Of a stretch of DNA of 29,589 nucleotides, positions 1 through 6,965 are shown one piece after another; the stretch's first letter is position 1; every line of letters begins with the position of its first letter. The notes below the pieces were generated by a model. The model was not told where the DNA came from. It did no database searches and saw nothing but the letters and a program-made list of their open reading frames with translations. This stretch comes from an uncultured Clostridia bacterium (GTDB taxonomy: Bacteria; Bacillota; Clostridia; Christensenellales; Aristaeellaceae): assembly GCA_934675735.1 (NCBI GenBank), contig CAKURR010000024.1, positions 1 to 29,589 of the forward strand. The letters are read 5' to 3'. The translations under genes were made by a program, and so were the position numbers.

Positions 1-1367
1 TCGAGCACCTCGAACTGAAGCACGCCGACCACACCGACGATGATTTCCTCAAAGCCGATGCCCGGCCGCTTGAAGGTCTGAATCGCGCCTTCTTCGCTCA
101 GCTGCAAAACGCCCTTGACGAACTGCTTGCGCTTGAGGCTGTCGATGCTGCTCACGCGGGCGAAAAACTCCGGCGCGAACACCGGAATGCCCGGGTAGCG
201 GCGCTTCTTGCCCGTGCAGAGCGAGTCGCCCAGCGCGAAAATGCCGGGGTCAAACAGGCCGATGATGTCGCCCGGGTAGGCGTTTTCAACGGCTTCGCGC
301 TCGTCCGCCATAAACTGCTGCGGCTGCTTGAGCTGAATCATCTTGTTCGTGCCGCTGTGCCAAACGGTCATGCCCTTGGTGAACACGCCCGAACAGATGC
401 GCATGAAGGCCAGTCGGTCGCGGTGCGCCGGATTCATGTTGGCCTGAATCTTGAAGATGAAGCCCGAGAAATCCGGATCGTCGGCTTCCACCGGCCCCAT
501 GTCGCTCTCGTGCGCCGCGGGCGGGGTGGAGTATTCCAGAAAACGGGTCAGGAACGGCTCGACGCCGAAGTTGGTGATGGCCGAACCGAAGAACATCGGC
601 GTCAGCTCGCCCTTGCGCACAAGCTCCAGGTCGAACGAATCGCCCGCGATATCCAGCAGCTCGATTTCATCCATCAGGCGCTTGTACAGGCGGTCGCCGA
701 GCAGATCCGGCAGCTGCGGGTCGTCAAGCGGCACATCCTGCTTTTCCACGCGCGCCTTGCCGTGATCGCCGGATTCATAAAGCTCCACCATCTGCGTGTC
801 GCGGTGGTAAACGCCCTTGAAATCGCCGTCCGTGCCGATGGGCCAGTTAATCGGGCAGGCGCGGATGCCGAGCACCTGCTCCATTTCCTCCATCAGGGAG
901 AACGGGTCCTTGCCCGCGCGGTCCATCTTGTTGACGAAGGTGAAAATCGGGATGTTGCGCAGACGGCAGACCTTGAACAGCTTGATGGTCTGCGCCTCAA
1001 CGCCCTTGGCCGCGTCGATGAGCATCACGGCGCTGTCCGCCGCGACGAGCACGCGATAGGTGTCCTCCGAGAAGTCCTGATGGCCGGGGGTGTCGAGAAT
1101 GTTGATGTGGTAGCCGTCAAACTCAAACTGCATGGCCGAGGAGGTCACGGAAATGCCGCGCTGTTTCTCGATATCCATCCAGTCGCTGGTGGCGTGTTTG
1201 TCGCTCTTGCGGGCTTTGACGGAACCGGCGGTGCGAATCGCGCCCGAATACAGCAGCAACTTTTCGGTCAGCGTCGTTTTGCCGGCGTCCGGGTGGGAGA
1301 TAATGGCGAACGTCCGGCGGCGGGCGGTTTCCTCCGCGAGCGAACCGGGCATCGGCGTATCAGGCAT
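1..1367 (-). CDS. prfC: Peptide chain release factor 3 (RF3), 3' part cut by window edge
   Basis: Translational GTPase that recycles RF1/RF2 from the ribosome after peptide release. The minus-strand reading frame from 1367 to the left edge (about 455 codons) opens with MPDTPMPGSLAEE and carries the GTPase motifs in order: P-loop SHPDAGKTTLTEK, switch II DTPGHQDFSEDTYR and NKMDR. The segment ending in VLQFEVLE at the window edge is typical of the RF3 C-terminal half; the family is about 520-530 residues, so roughly 70 residues lie outside. Start chosen because AGGAGG sits 7 nt upstream of the ATG. The DFSEDTYR sequence after the G3 motif distinguishes RF3 from EF-G. It appears to be transcribed alone from the promoter at 1438-1466. 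Identity is seen from motifs and is secure; the end is not visible. Confidence 0.96.
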   Translation of the reverse strand, partial: MPDTPMPGSLAEETARRRTFAIISHPDAGKTTLTEKLLLYSGAIRTAGSVKARKSDKHATSDWMDIEKQRGISVTSSAMQFEFDGYHINILDTPGHQDFSEDTYRVLVAADSAVMLIDAAKGVEAQTIKLFKVCRLRNIPIFTFVNKMDRAGKDPFSLMEEMEQVLGIRACPINWPIGTDGDFKGVYHRDTQMVELYESGDHGKARVEKQDVPLDDPQLPDLLGDRLYKRLMDEIELLDIAGDSFDLELVRKGELTPMFFGSAITNFGVEPFLTRFLEYSTPPAAHESDMGPVEADDPDFSGFIFKIQANMNPAHRDRLAFMRICSGVFTKGMTVWHSGTNKMIQLKQPQQFMADEREAVENAYPGDIIGLFDPGIFALGDSLCTGKKRRYPGIPVFAPEFFARVSSIDSLKRKQFVKGVLQLSEEGAIQTFKRPGIGFEEIIVGVVGVLQFEVL

Positions 1368-1437
1368 GGTTGATCCTCCTTGGGACGATGGAAAGGAGCG
1401 GCGAACGCGCTCCCGAGCTACTTTCAAACAATCATAT

Positions 1438-1466
1438 AGTATATCATAAACGATTTCACTTGAAAA
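1438..1466 (-). promoter_or_regulatory. Candidate sigma-A promoter for prfC
   Basis: On the minus strand a -10 TATACT (1438-1443) lies 17 nt from a weaker -35 TTTTCA (1461-1466). It is about 70 nt upstream of the prfC start and in an AT-rich pocket of otherwise GC-rich DNA. The rest of 1368-1589 shows nothing else recognisable. Confidence 0.5.
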
Positions 1467-1589
1467 GCTGAAAGGTGCAAAAAAATACGGATAGAAAATG
1501 CAATATTCAGCAAAACAATCCGTTTGCATCGGCTTACCGAAACCAAACGGAAGAGACGCGCGGCGCATCGGACGCCGCAGCCGTGTGCG

Positions 1590-1628
1590 AAAAAAACAAA
1601 AAATCCGCCGAACGCTTCGCCGGCGGAT
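1590..1628 (-). terminator. Intrinsic terminator of the MATE gene
   Basis: An 8-bp stem (1603-1610 with 1621-1628, ATCCGCCG/CGGCGGAT) with a 10-nt loop is followed on the minus strand by a T-rich tract (1590-1602). It starts seven bases beyond the MATE stop codon. Confidence 0.85.
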
Positions 1629-1634
1629 GGAAAA

Positions 1635-3005
1635 TCAGGCTTTCTTCTCGCGCTTCTCGAACGCGTGCATCCAGTCGGCCTTGAAGTAATAGAGCGTGAA
1701 CACCAGCGTGCTCAGGCCCCACGTAATCGGGTAGGCCCAGGAGACCGTTTGCAGCACGGGGAAGAACTTCACGGCGATGGTGACGTAGGTCACGCGGATG
1801 ATGCACCAGCACAGCAGCATCACCAGCATCGGCACGGTGGATTTGCCCGCGCCGCGGAAGATGGCGGCCATGCAGTGCGAATACGCCAGCAGGAAGAAGA
1901 ACGGCGTGGTCGTGCGCTCGTGCATCACGCCGAAGGCGATGGACTGTGCGTCGCCGGTGAACAGGCCGATGAGCTTCGGGGAAAAGATGAAAATCAGCAG
2001 GGCGATGGTTTCCGCAATCGTCACCGAGCAGAGAATGCCGACGCGAATGCCCTTCTTCACGCGGTCATACGCCTTCGCGCCGAGATTTTGGCTGACAAAC
2101 GTCGTCAGCGCCATCGTGAAGCAGGTGACAGGCAGGAAGCCGAAGCCCTCGATGCGGCTGTGCGCGCCGCAGCCCGCCATCGCCGCCGCGCCGAACTGGT
2201 TGATGTTGCTCTGTACGACGACGTTCGCGATGGAGATGATGCTGTTTTGCAGGCCCGCAGGCAGGCCGTTTTGCAGAATCTCGCGGAGCGCGCGCCCGTC
2301 GAAACGGATTTTGCGCAGATTGACGCGGTAGGCGCGGTCGCTGCGCGTCAGGCGAATCATGCACAGAGTCATGCTCACCAGCTGAGAGACGGCCGTCGCC
2401 GCCGCCGCCGAGCCGACGCCCATGTGGAACACGCCGACGAACAGCAGGTCGAGCACAATGTTGATGATGGAGGAAATAATCAGATATTGCAGCGGGTGGC
2501 GGCTGTCGCCGACCGCCTGCAAGATACCCATGCAGATGTTGTAGAGCACAAAGGCCAGCGAGCCCGTGAAATACGTGCGGAAATAGCTGATGGAGTTTGG
2601 CAGAACGGTTTCCGGCGTATCCATCAGCCGCAGCATCACGGGGGAGAGCGTCATGCCGATGACCGTCAGCAGCGCGCCCGCGACCAAGCCGAACGCCAGC
2701 AGGGTGTGGATGGTCTTTTGCATGCGGTCGTAGTCCTTCGCGCCGAAATAGCGCGCGATGACCACGCCCGCGCCCATCGAAATGCCGTTGACCAAGCCGA
2801 CCATCAGGAAAATCAGGTTGCCGGAGGAGCTGACCGCGGCCAGGGCCTCGCTGCCCAGAAAATTGCCGACAATCAGGGAATCTGCCGTGTTATACAGCTG
2901 CTGAAACAGGTTGCCCAGAAACAGCGGGAGCGCAAAGGCAATCAGCGCCTGCGCGATGGGGCCTTCGGTGAGCGAGGTAGGGGTGTGAGCGGTTTGAAAA
3001 CGCAT
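1635..3005 (-). CDS. MATE family multidrug/toxin efflux transporter
   Basis: 456-residue polytopic membrane protein, the usual length for MATE transporters, which extrude cationic compounds in exchange for Na+ or H+. The N-terminus has a short polar segment, then IAFALPLFLGNLFQQLYNTADSL, the first MatE helix with the conserved P and the QLYN.AD motif. VSSSGNLIFLMVGLVNGISMGAGVVIARYFGAKD in the second helix pair is also diagnostic, and a second MatE repeat starts near residue 235 (LQNSIISIANVVVQ). About twelve hydrophobic segments can be counted. Start supported by AAAGGA upstream of ATG. It is monocistronic, between its own promoter (3057-3085) and terminator (1590-1628). The C-terminal EKREKKA tail is unremarkable. 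Substrate cannot be inferred. Confidence 0.93.
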   Translation of the reverse strand: MRFQTAHTPTSLTEGPIAQALIAFALPLFLGNLFQQLYNTADSLIVGNFLGSEALAAVSSSGNLIFLMVGLVNGISMGAGVVIARYFGAKDYDRMQKTIHTLLAFGLVAGALLTVIGMTLSPVMLRLMDTPETVLPNSISYFRTYFTGSLAFVLYNICMGILQAVGDSRHPLQYLIISSIINIVLDLLFVGVFHMGVGSAAAATAVSQLVSMTLCMIRLTRSDRAYRVNLRKIRFDGRALREILQNGLPAGLQNSIISIANVVVQSNINQFGAAAMAGCGAHSRIEGFGFLPVTCFTMALTTFVSQNLGAKAYDRVKKGIRVGILCSVTIAETIALLIFIFSPKLIGLFTGDAQSIAFGVMHERTTTPFFFLLAYSHCMAAIFRGAGKSTVPMLVMLLCWCIIRVTYVTIAVKFFPVLQTVSWAYPITWGLSTLVFTLYYFKADWMHAFEKREKKA

Positions 3006-3056
3006 GACTGCAAATTCCTTTGTGATTGATTTCGGGCGTAAAAAAGCACCATTCCC

Positions 3057-3085
3057 ATTATACGCCTCGGTTGACAGTTTTGCAA
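3057..3085 (-). promoter_or_regulatory. Sigma-A promoter for the MATE gene
   Basis: Minus-strand -10 TATAAT (3057-3062) and -35 TTGCAA (3080-3085) with a 17-nt spacer, about 50 nt upstream of the MATE ATG. Confidence 0.7.
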
Positions 3086-3121
3086 CGGATAAAGTTTTGA
3101 TTTTTATGCGCTTTTGCGGCG

Positions 3122-3149
3122 TAAAAAGGCCGCTGTGTCAACAGCGGCT
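3122..3149 (-). terminator. Intrinsic terminator downstream of degV
   Basis: Stem GCCGCTGT/ACAGCGGC (3129-3136 with 3141-3148) with a four-base loop, followed on the minus strand by CTTTTT. The same stem-loop occurs again at 3274-3293, nearer degV but without a T-tract, so this copy is the better stop signal. Confidence 0.6.
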
Positions 3150-3161
3150 CAGACTGCAGAC

Positions 3162-3195
3162 AAAAAGCTATTCTCCCCCCGAAGGGGGAGAATAG
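3162..3195 (-). terminator. Second strong hairpin with T-tract downstream of degV
   Basis: A 12-bp stem (3168-3179 with 3184-3195) of the form CTATTCTCCCCC...GGGGGAGAATAG, followed on the minus strand by GCTTTTTG. Its core resembles the hairpin after argG (9714-9746), suggesting a reused terminator cassette. degV therefore has two tandem candidates. Confidence 0.6.
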
Positions 3196-3273
3196 CCCTT
3201 TCCGCAAATGAAAGAATAGCTGAATTTCTTGATTTTGCTATTCAAGCCAAGTTTGCTTATGTCAACAAGCTGG

Positions 3274-3293
3274 GCCGCTGTGTCAACAGCGGC
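3274..3293. repeat. Duplicate of the 3129-3148 stem-loop
   Basis: The 20-nt stem-loop GCCGCTGT-GTCA-ACAGCGGC is present twice, at 3129-3148 and here, 145 bp apart in the same orientation, both in the short interval between degV and the MATE gene. This copy lies about 14 bp past the degV stop. It may be part of a local duplication. Confidence 0.7.
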
Positions 3294-3306
3294 TGAGGGT
3301 TTTGCT

Positions 3307-4176
3307 TTACCGATTCGTGCCCCAATAAATCAGCGCCAGCATGCCGGGGCCGGTGTGCGCGCCGATGACCGGGCCGATATACGCCACGCGGATGTCGGCG
3401 TCGGGGAACTCTTTGAGCACAGCCTGACGCAGCTGCTCCACGTCGCCCGGGCAGTCGCCGTGGCCGATGACGACCAGCTTGCCCATCTCCGGCGTCCAGC
3501 CCTCCTTCATGTGCGCGACCTGGGTGCGGATGGCCTGCTTGCGGCCGCGTGGCTTTTCGGCCACGCGCAGCTTGCCTTCCTCATCGACGTGCAGCAGCGG
3601 CTTGATTTGCAGCATCGTGCCGACGGCCGCCGCCGCGGCGGAGACGCGCCCGCCGTGCTTGAGGTGGTCAAACGAATCGACGGTGAACCAGTGGCAGATT
3701 TTCAGGCGGTTTTCCTCCACCCACGCGGCCAGCTCTTCGATGGTCAGGCCCTCCTGCTGCTTGCGCGCGGCTTCGCGGACGAGCATCGCTTCGCCGACGG
3801 CGGCGCAGAGGGTATCCACGACAATCAGCTTGCGCTCGGGGTATTCCTCACGCAGCTCCTGCGCGCGCAGGTTGGCGGATTGCAGCGTGCTCGACAGGCC
3901 GGAGGAGAAGCACAGGTAGAGGATATCCTCGCCCGCCTTGAGCGTCTTTTCAAAGCACTCGCGATAGACCATCGGGTTAATCTGCGATGTGCTGGCGAAC
4001 TTGCCCGCCCGCTGCTCGGCATAGAAATGCTCGACGGTCAAATCGCCGCCCGGGCCGTAGGTGTAGTTTTCGCCGCCGAGCTCCACCTGCATCGGCACAA
4101 GCTCGACTTCCGGCATGCCGCGCATCAGCTCTGCGCTGACGTCGGCGGTCACATCGCTGAACAGTTTGTATCCCAT
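3307..4176 (-). CDS. DegV family fatty-acid-binding protein
   Basis: 289 residues, the normal DegV length. DegV proteins bind a long-chain fatty acid and, as FakB-type partners, present it to the kinase FakA; whether this copy does so is inference. Seen in the sequence: an N-terminal FSDVTADVS strand-loop corresponding to the family's SDSTADL motif, STSQINP near residues 62-68 (the conserved TSQP-like fatty-acid loop), SSGLSST near 92-98, and HGGRVS near 174-179. The C-terminus HTGPGMLALIYWG is the family's usual HxGPG...G ending. GAAGGAG upstream supports the ATG. It follows queA by 107 bp but has its own candidate promoter (4228-4256). No fakA/dak gene is next to it. Confidence 0.93.
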   Translation of the reverse strand: MGYKLFSDVTADVSAELMRGMPEVELVPMQVELGGENYTYGPGGDLTVEHFYAEQRAGKFASTSQINPMVYRECFEKTLKAGEDILYLCFSSGLSSTLQSANLRAQELREEYPERKLIVVDTLCAAVGEAMLVREAARKQQEGLTIEELAAWVEENRLKICHWFTVDSFDHLKHGGRVSAAAAAVGTMLQIKPLLHVDEEGKLRVAEKPRGRKQAIRTQVAHMKEGWTPEMGKLVVIGHGDCPGDVEQLRQAVLKEFPDADIRVAYIGPVIGAHTGPGMLALIYWGTNR

Positions 4177-4227
4177 CGTGATTCACTCCTTCGTGTCTGC
4201 GCCCGCACGGGCCATGAATATGGCTTT

Positions 4228-4256
4228 ATTATACAACGAAATATGCGGGCTGGCTA
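4228..4256 (-). promoter_or_regulatory. Candidate sigma-A promoter for degV
   Basis: Minus-strand -10 TATAAT (4228-4233) and a 4/6 -35 TAGCCA (4251-4256), 17-nt spacer, in the queA-degV gap. It suggests that degV can be expressed independently of the ruv-queA genes. Confidence 0.5.
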
Positions 4257-4283
4257 TGCCACAAATGCCGGCAAGTGGGGGGA

Positions 4284-5330
4284 TTACGCGTCCTTTTTCG
4301 GCTCGCCGGTAATCATCATCGCGTCGCCGAAAGAGAAGAAGCGGTATTTCTCTTCTACGGCCTGCTTATAGACGGCCAGCGCGTTTTCGCGGCCCATCAG
4401 CGCGGAGATGAGCATGAGCAGCGTGCTCTGCGGCAGGTGGAAATTGGTGATGAGCGCGTCCACGGCCTTGATTTTCACGCCCGGGGTGATGAAAATCTGG
4501 GTGAAGCCGCTGCCGGGGTGAACGATGCCGTCCTCCGTCGCGACGGTTTCGAGCGTGCGCACGCTGGTCGTGCCGACGCAGACGATGCGGCCGCCGCGCG
4601 CGCGGGCGGCGTTGATGGCCTCGGCCTGCTCGGGCGTGACCTCGTAATACTCGCTGTGCATGTGATGGTCGGCCACGTCATCCTCTTTGACGGGGCGGAA
4701 CGTGCCCAAACCGACATGCAGCAGCACGGGCACGACGTCAATGCCCTTCTGTTTGATGCGCTCGAGCAGCTCGGGCGTGAAATGCAGGCCCGCGGTCGGT
4801 GCGGCGGCGCTGCCGTCCACCTTGGCATAGACGGTTTGATAGCGCGTTTTATCCTCGAGCTTTTCGTGGATATACGGCGGCAGGGGCATTTGGCCGAGAC
4901 GGTCGAGCACATCCTCAAACACGCCCTCATAGAAGAAGCGCACGGTGCGCCCGCCGTCCTCGCTGATGGTCAGGATTTCGGCGACGAGTTCGCCGTTGCC
5001 GAACACGAAGCGCGCGCCGGGCTTAGCCTTTTTGCCGGGCTTGAGGATGACCTCCCAATCGGTGAGGTTAAGGCGGCGGAGGAGCAGGAACTCGATCGCG
5101 CCGCCCGTGCCTTCCTTCGTGCCGTACAGGCGCGCAGGGATGACGCGGGTCTGGTTAATGACGAGCACGTCGCCGGGGTTGAGGTAGTCGATGACGTCGC
5201 GGAAGATTTTATGCTCGACCGCGCCGGTATCGCGATGGTAGACGAGCAGGCGGCTGCTGTCGCGCGGTTCGACAGGGGTTTGCGCGATAAGCTCCTGCGG
5301 GAGTTCATAATCAAAATCGCTGGTTTTCAT
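4284..5330 (-). CDS. queA: S-adenosylmethionine:tRNA ribosyltransferase-isomerase
   Basis: Transfers and isomerises the ribosyl group of SAM onto preQ1 at tRNA position 34, giving epoxyqueuosine. The protein (348 residues) starts MKTSDFDYELPQELIAQ, the canonical QueA N-terminus. Further conserved blocks are PRDSSRLLV, DVLVINQTRVIPARL, GGAIEFLLL, PTAGLHFTPELL, HVGLGTFRPV, HSEYYEV and ITNFHLPQSTLLMLISA. The frame is open upstream through an intergenic repeat, but the ATG at 5330 is chosen because homology starts exactly there and a GAGAG stretch precedes it. It lies downstream of ruvB, the ruvB-queA order seen in many bacteria, but no tgt gene follows; degV does. The 217-bp gap to ruvB is filled by two repeat units (5362-5536). 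Confidence 0.97.
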   Translation of the reverse strand: MKTSDFDYELPQELIAQTPVEPRDSSRLLVYHRDTGAVEHKIFRDVIDYLNPGDVLVINQTRVIPARLYGTKEGTGGAIEFLLLRRLNLTDWEVILKPGKKAKPGARFVFGNGELVAEILTISEDGGRTVRFFYEGVFEDVLDRLGQMPLPPYIHEKLEDKTRYQTVYAKVDGSAAAPTAGLHFTPELLERIKQKGIDVVPVLLHVGLGTFRPVKEDDVADHHMHSEYYEVTPEQAEAINAARARGGRIVCVGTTSVRTLETVATEDGIVHPGSGFTQIFITPGVKIKAVDALITNFHLPQSTLLMLISALMGRENALAVYKQAVEEKYRFFSFGDAMMITGEPKKDA

Positions 5331-5361
5331 GGCAACTCTCTTTTCTGTGTAAGGGGGGATG

Positions 5362-5443
5362 TTGGGGCGCCGCCCCAAGCCCCGGCAGGGAACTGAGTTC
5401 CCTGCACCTTCCGTATTCTGCATTGCTGCGCAATGCAGAGAAT
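5362..5443 (-). repeat. Three-hairpin intergenic repeat, copy D (minus orientation)
   Basis: Read on the minus strand it consists of hairpin 1 (5415-5443, ATTCT.TGCATTG arms), a GGAAGGTGC linker, hairpin 2 (5385-5405, GCAGGGAACT/AGTTCCCTGC), and hairpin 3 (5362-5378, TTGGGGC/GCCCCAA). It has the same order and spacing as copies A, B and C in this window, with different arm sequences but preserved pairing. It lies immediately upstream of queA, head-to-head with copy A, in the queA 5' leader. Confidence 0.75.
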
Positions 5444-5460
5444 AAAAACATATTTTTCCC

Positions 5461-5536
5461 GTTTATCGCGCAGCGATAAACAAGTGGGAAATCCAAGAAC
5501 CTCAGGTTCTTGGCAGGGTTTGGGGCAGCGCCCCAA
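5461..5536 (+). repeat. Three-hairpin intergenic repeat, copy A
   Basis: Hairpin 1 (5461-5481, GTTTATCGC/GCGATAAAC), linker GGGAAAT, hairpin 2 (5493-5513, CCAAGAACCT/AGGTTCTTGG) and hairpin 3 (5520-5536, TTGGGGC/GCCCCAA) followed by a T-rich run. It is closest to copy C (25832-25902) and copy B (23411-23459). It abuts the ruvB stop. Confidence 0.8.
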
Positions 5537-5547
5537 CGTTTTTCTTT

Positions 5548-6585
5548 TTAATCCAGTAAGCTTGTCTGCCCGTCCGGCTTCGCGGACTGCGGCATCGGGA
5601 TTTTCATGTGGTCGTAGGCCGCCTGCGTGCAGATGCGCCCGCGCGGGGTGCGCATGATGAAGCCCAGCTGCATCAGATACGGCTCGACGACATCCTCAAT
5701 CGTCACCGCATCCTCGCCGGTTGTCGCCGCCAGCGTGTCCAGACCCACCGGACGGCCGTCGAATTTCTTCATCATCGTGGTCAGTATCGTTCTGTCCACG
5801 CGGTCAAGACCGAGGTCGTCCACGTCCAGCAGCGTCAGCGCTTCCTGCGCCATCTGCTTGGTAATCACGCCGTCGCCGCGCACCTGAGCGTAGTCGCGCA
5901 CGCGCTTGAGCAGACGGTTGACGATTCGCGGCGTACCGCGGCTTCGGCGAGCAATCTCGCGCACGCCGTCCTCATCCGCCTGAATGTTCAAAACGCCCGC
6001 GGAGTGGTGCACAATCTGCATCAGCTCATCCGTCGTGTACATCTGTAAGCGGAAGATGATGCCAAATCGGTCGCGCAGCGGCGCGGAAAGCGAACCCGCG
6101 CGCGTCGTCGCGCCGATGAGCGTGAACTTCGGCAGGTCAAGACGGATGCTGCGCGCTGACGGGCCTTTGCCAATCATGATATCCAGCGCGTAATCCTCCA
6201 TCGCGGGGTAGAGCACCTCTTCCACCGCGTGCGACAGGCGGTGGATTTCATCGATGAACAACACGTCGCCGCTGGACAGGTTGGTCAGCAGACTGGCCAA
6301 ATCGCCCGCCCGCTCGATGGCCGGGCCGCTCGTCACGCGGATGTTTTGGCCCATCTCGCCGGCGACAATGCCCGCAAGCGTCGTCTTGCCCAGGCCCGGC
6401 GGGCCGTAGAGCAGAATGTGATCGAGCGAATCCCGCCGCTGACGGGCCGCCTGAATGTAGATGTTCAGGCTGTCCTTCACCGCCTGCTGGCCGACGTATT
6501 CGCGCAGGGTTTTCGGGCGGAGACTGCTTTCCTGATCGTCCTCTTCCTCGCGGAAGCCGCTCATCACGAGTCTTTCTTCTTCCAT
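5548..6585 (-). CDS. ruvB: Holliday junction branch migration DNA helicase RuvB
   Basis: 345-residue AAA+ motor that drives branch migration of Holliday junctions with RuvA, in the cytoplasm. Visible: LRPKTLREYVGQ at the N-terminus, Walker A GPPGLGKTT, Walker B DEIHRL, the SAPLRDRFGI sensor/arginine-finger region, and the C-terminal winged-helix domain with QLGFIMRTPRGR. The ATG at 6585 has an AAGGA just upstream; an internal Met (residue 8, MSGFREEE) is a possible alternative. It lies 28 bp downstream of the DUF4250 gene and is probably cotranscribed from the ruvC promoter, with ruvA separated by DUF4250 and a repeat element. Length and motifs are complete. Confidence 0.98.
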   Translation of the reverse strand: MEEERLVMSGFREEEDDQESSLRPKTLREYVGQQAVKDSLNIYIQAARQRRDSLDHILLYGPPGLGKTTLAGIVAGEMGQNIRVTSGPAIERAGDLASLLTNLSSGDVLFIDEIHRLSHAVEEVLYPAMEDYALDIMIGKGPSARSIRLDLPKFTLIGATTRAGSLSAPLRDRFGIIFRLQMYTTDELMQIVHHSAGVLNIQADEDGVREIARRSRGTPRIVNRLLKRVRDYAQVRGDGVITKQMAQEALTLLDVDDLGLDRVDRTILTTMMKKFDGRPVGLDTLAATTGEDAVTIEDVVEPYLMQLGFIMRTPRGRICTQAAYDHMKIPMPQSAKPDGQTSLLD

Positions 6586-6613
6586 GTCCTTACCTCGGTT
6601 TCATCAGGTTTCG

Positions 6614-6793
6614 TCAAATAAAGCGATTCTCTTTCACGCTGTAAAAATAGCCGATTTCGCCGAGCTTGTCCTCAACGTCAAAGCTCAGAATGTGCAAATC
6701 GCTGCAAAGCTCGTCAAAGGATGCGTATTGGTCGCGCAGCTTCGTGTTGATGAAGCTGAGCAGCATCACGGGATCTTCGGGCAGTTTCGACAT
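6614..6793 (-). CDS. DUF4250 domain protein
   Basis: Small protein of 59 residues: SKLPEDPVMLLSFINTKLRD, then SFDELCSDL and a C-terminal GEIGYFYSVKENRF. The LPxDPxMLLSxxNxKLRDxYxSxxELC pattern and the GYxYxxxxNxF ending match DUF4250, a short family common in Clostridia; the function is unknown. The ATG at 6793 is preferred over the one at 6799, because GGAGG lies 7 nt before the former and only 1 nt before the latter. It sits between ruvA and ruvB in the same orientation, 28 bp before ruvB, so it is probably translated from the same message. The MITE-like element (6834-6944) is 40 bp upstream. Confidence 0.85.
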   Translation of the reverse strand: MSKLPEDPVMLLSFINTKLRDQYASFDELCSDLHILSFDVEDKLGEIGYFYSVKENRFI

Positions 6794-6833
6794 GTTCATA
6801 CCTCCGTTGGCTGATGTGTTCTATATATGTTCT

Positions 6834-6944
6834 AGAATGAGCAAAAAACAAATTCTGCACAAAACGCGGACGCGCAATGCGCGCCCCTACAATGGGTGGT
6901 CGTTTATCAAATTTGTGCAGATTTTCGGATTTGCTCATTTATAG
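6834..6944. mobile_element. MITE-like element, about 110 bp
   Basis: Non-coding, with imperfect terminal inverted repeats of about 28 bp: left 6836-6864 (AATGAGCAAAA...CTGCACAAA) and right 6912-6942 (TTTGTGCAGA...TTTGCTCATTTAT). The right 30 nt (6913-6942) are identical to 11882-11911. The interior TGCGCGCCCCTACAAT (6878-6893) is identical to 11805-11820. TATGTTCT flanks both sides, a possible 8-bp target duplication. It is inserted between ruvA and the DUF4250 gene. Confidence 0.7.
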
Positions 6945-6965
6945 TATGTTCTGTAAATGAAAGGC

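Noticed and set aside
1524..3029. Plus-strand open frame of about 500 codons opposite the MATE gene
   Set aside because: The product is His/Arg/Gln/Ala-rich low-complexity sequence; the minus-strand frame is a clear MATE transporter with promoter and terminator.
3168..3195. CRISPR or other array based on the repeated pyrimidine hairpins at 3.1 and 9.7 kb
   Set aside because: Only two single copies 6.5 kb apart with no spacer pattern; each behaves as a terminator.
5331..5423. N-terminal extension of queA to 5423
   Set aside because: The extra codons translate the hairpins of an intergenic repeat; QueA proteins begin MKTSDFDY.
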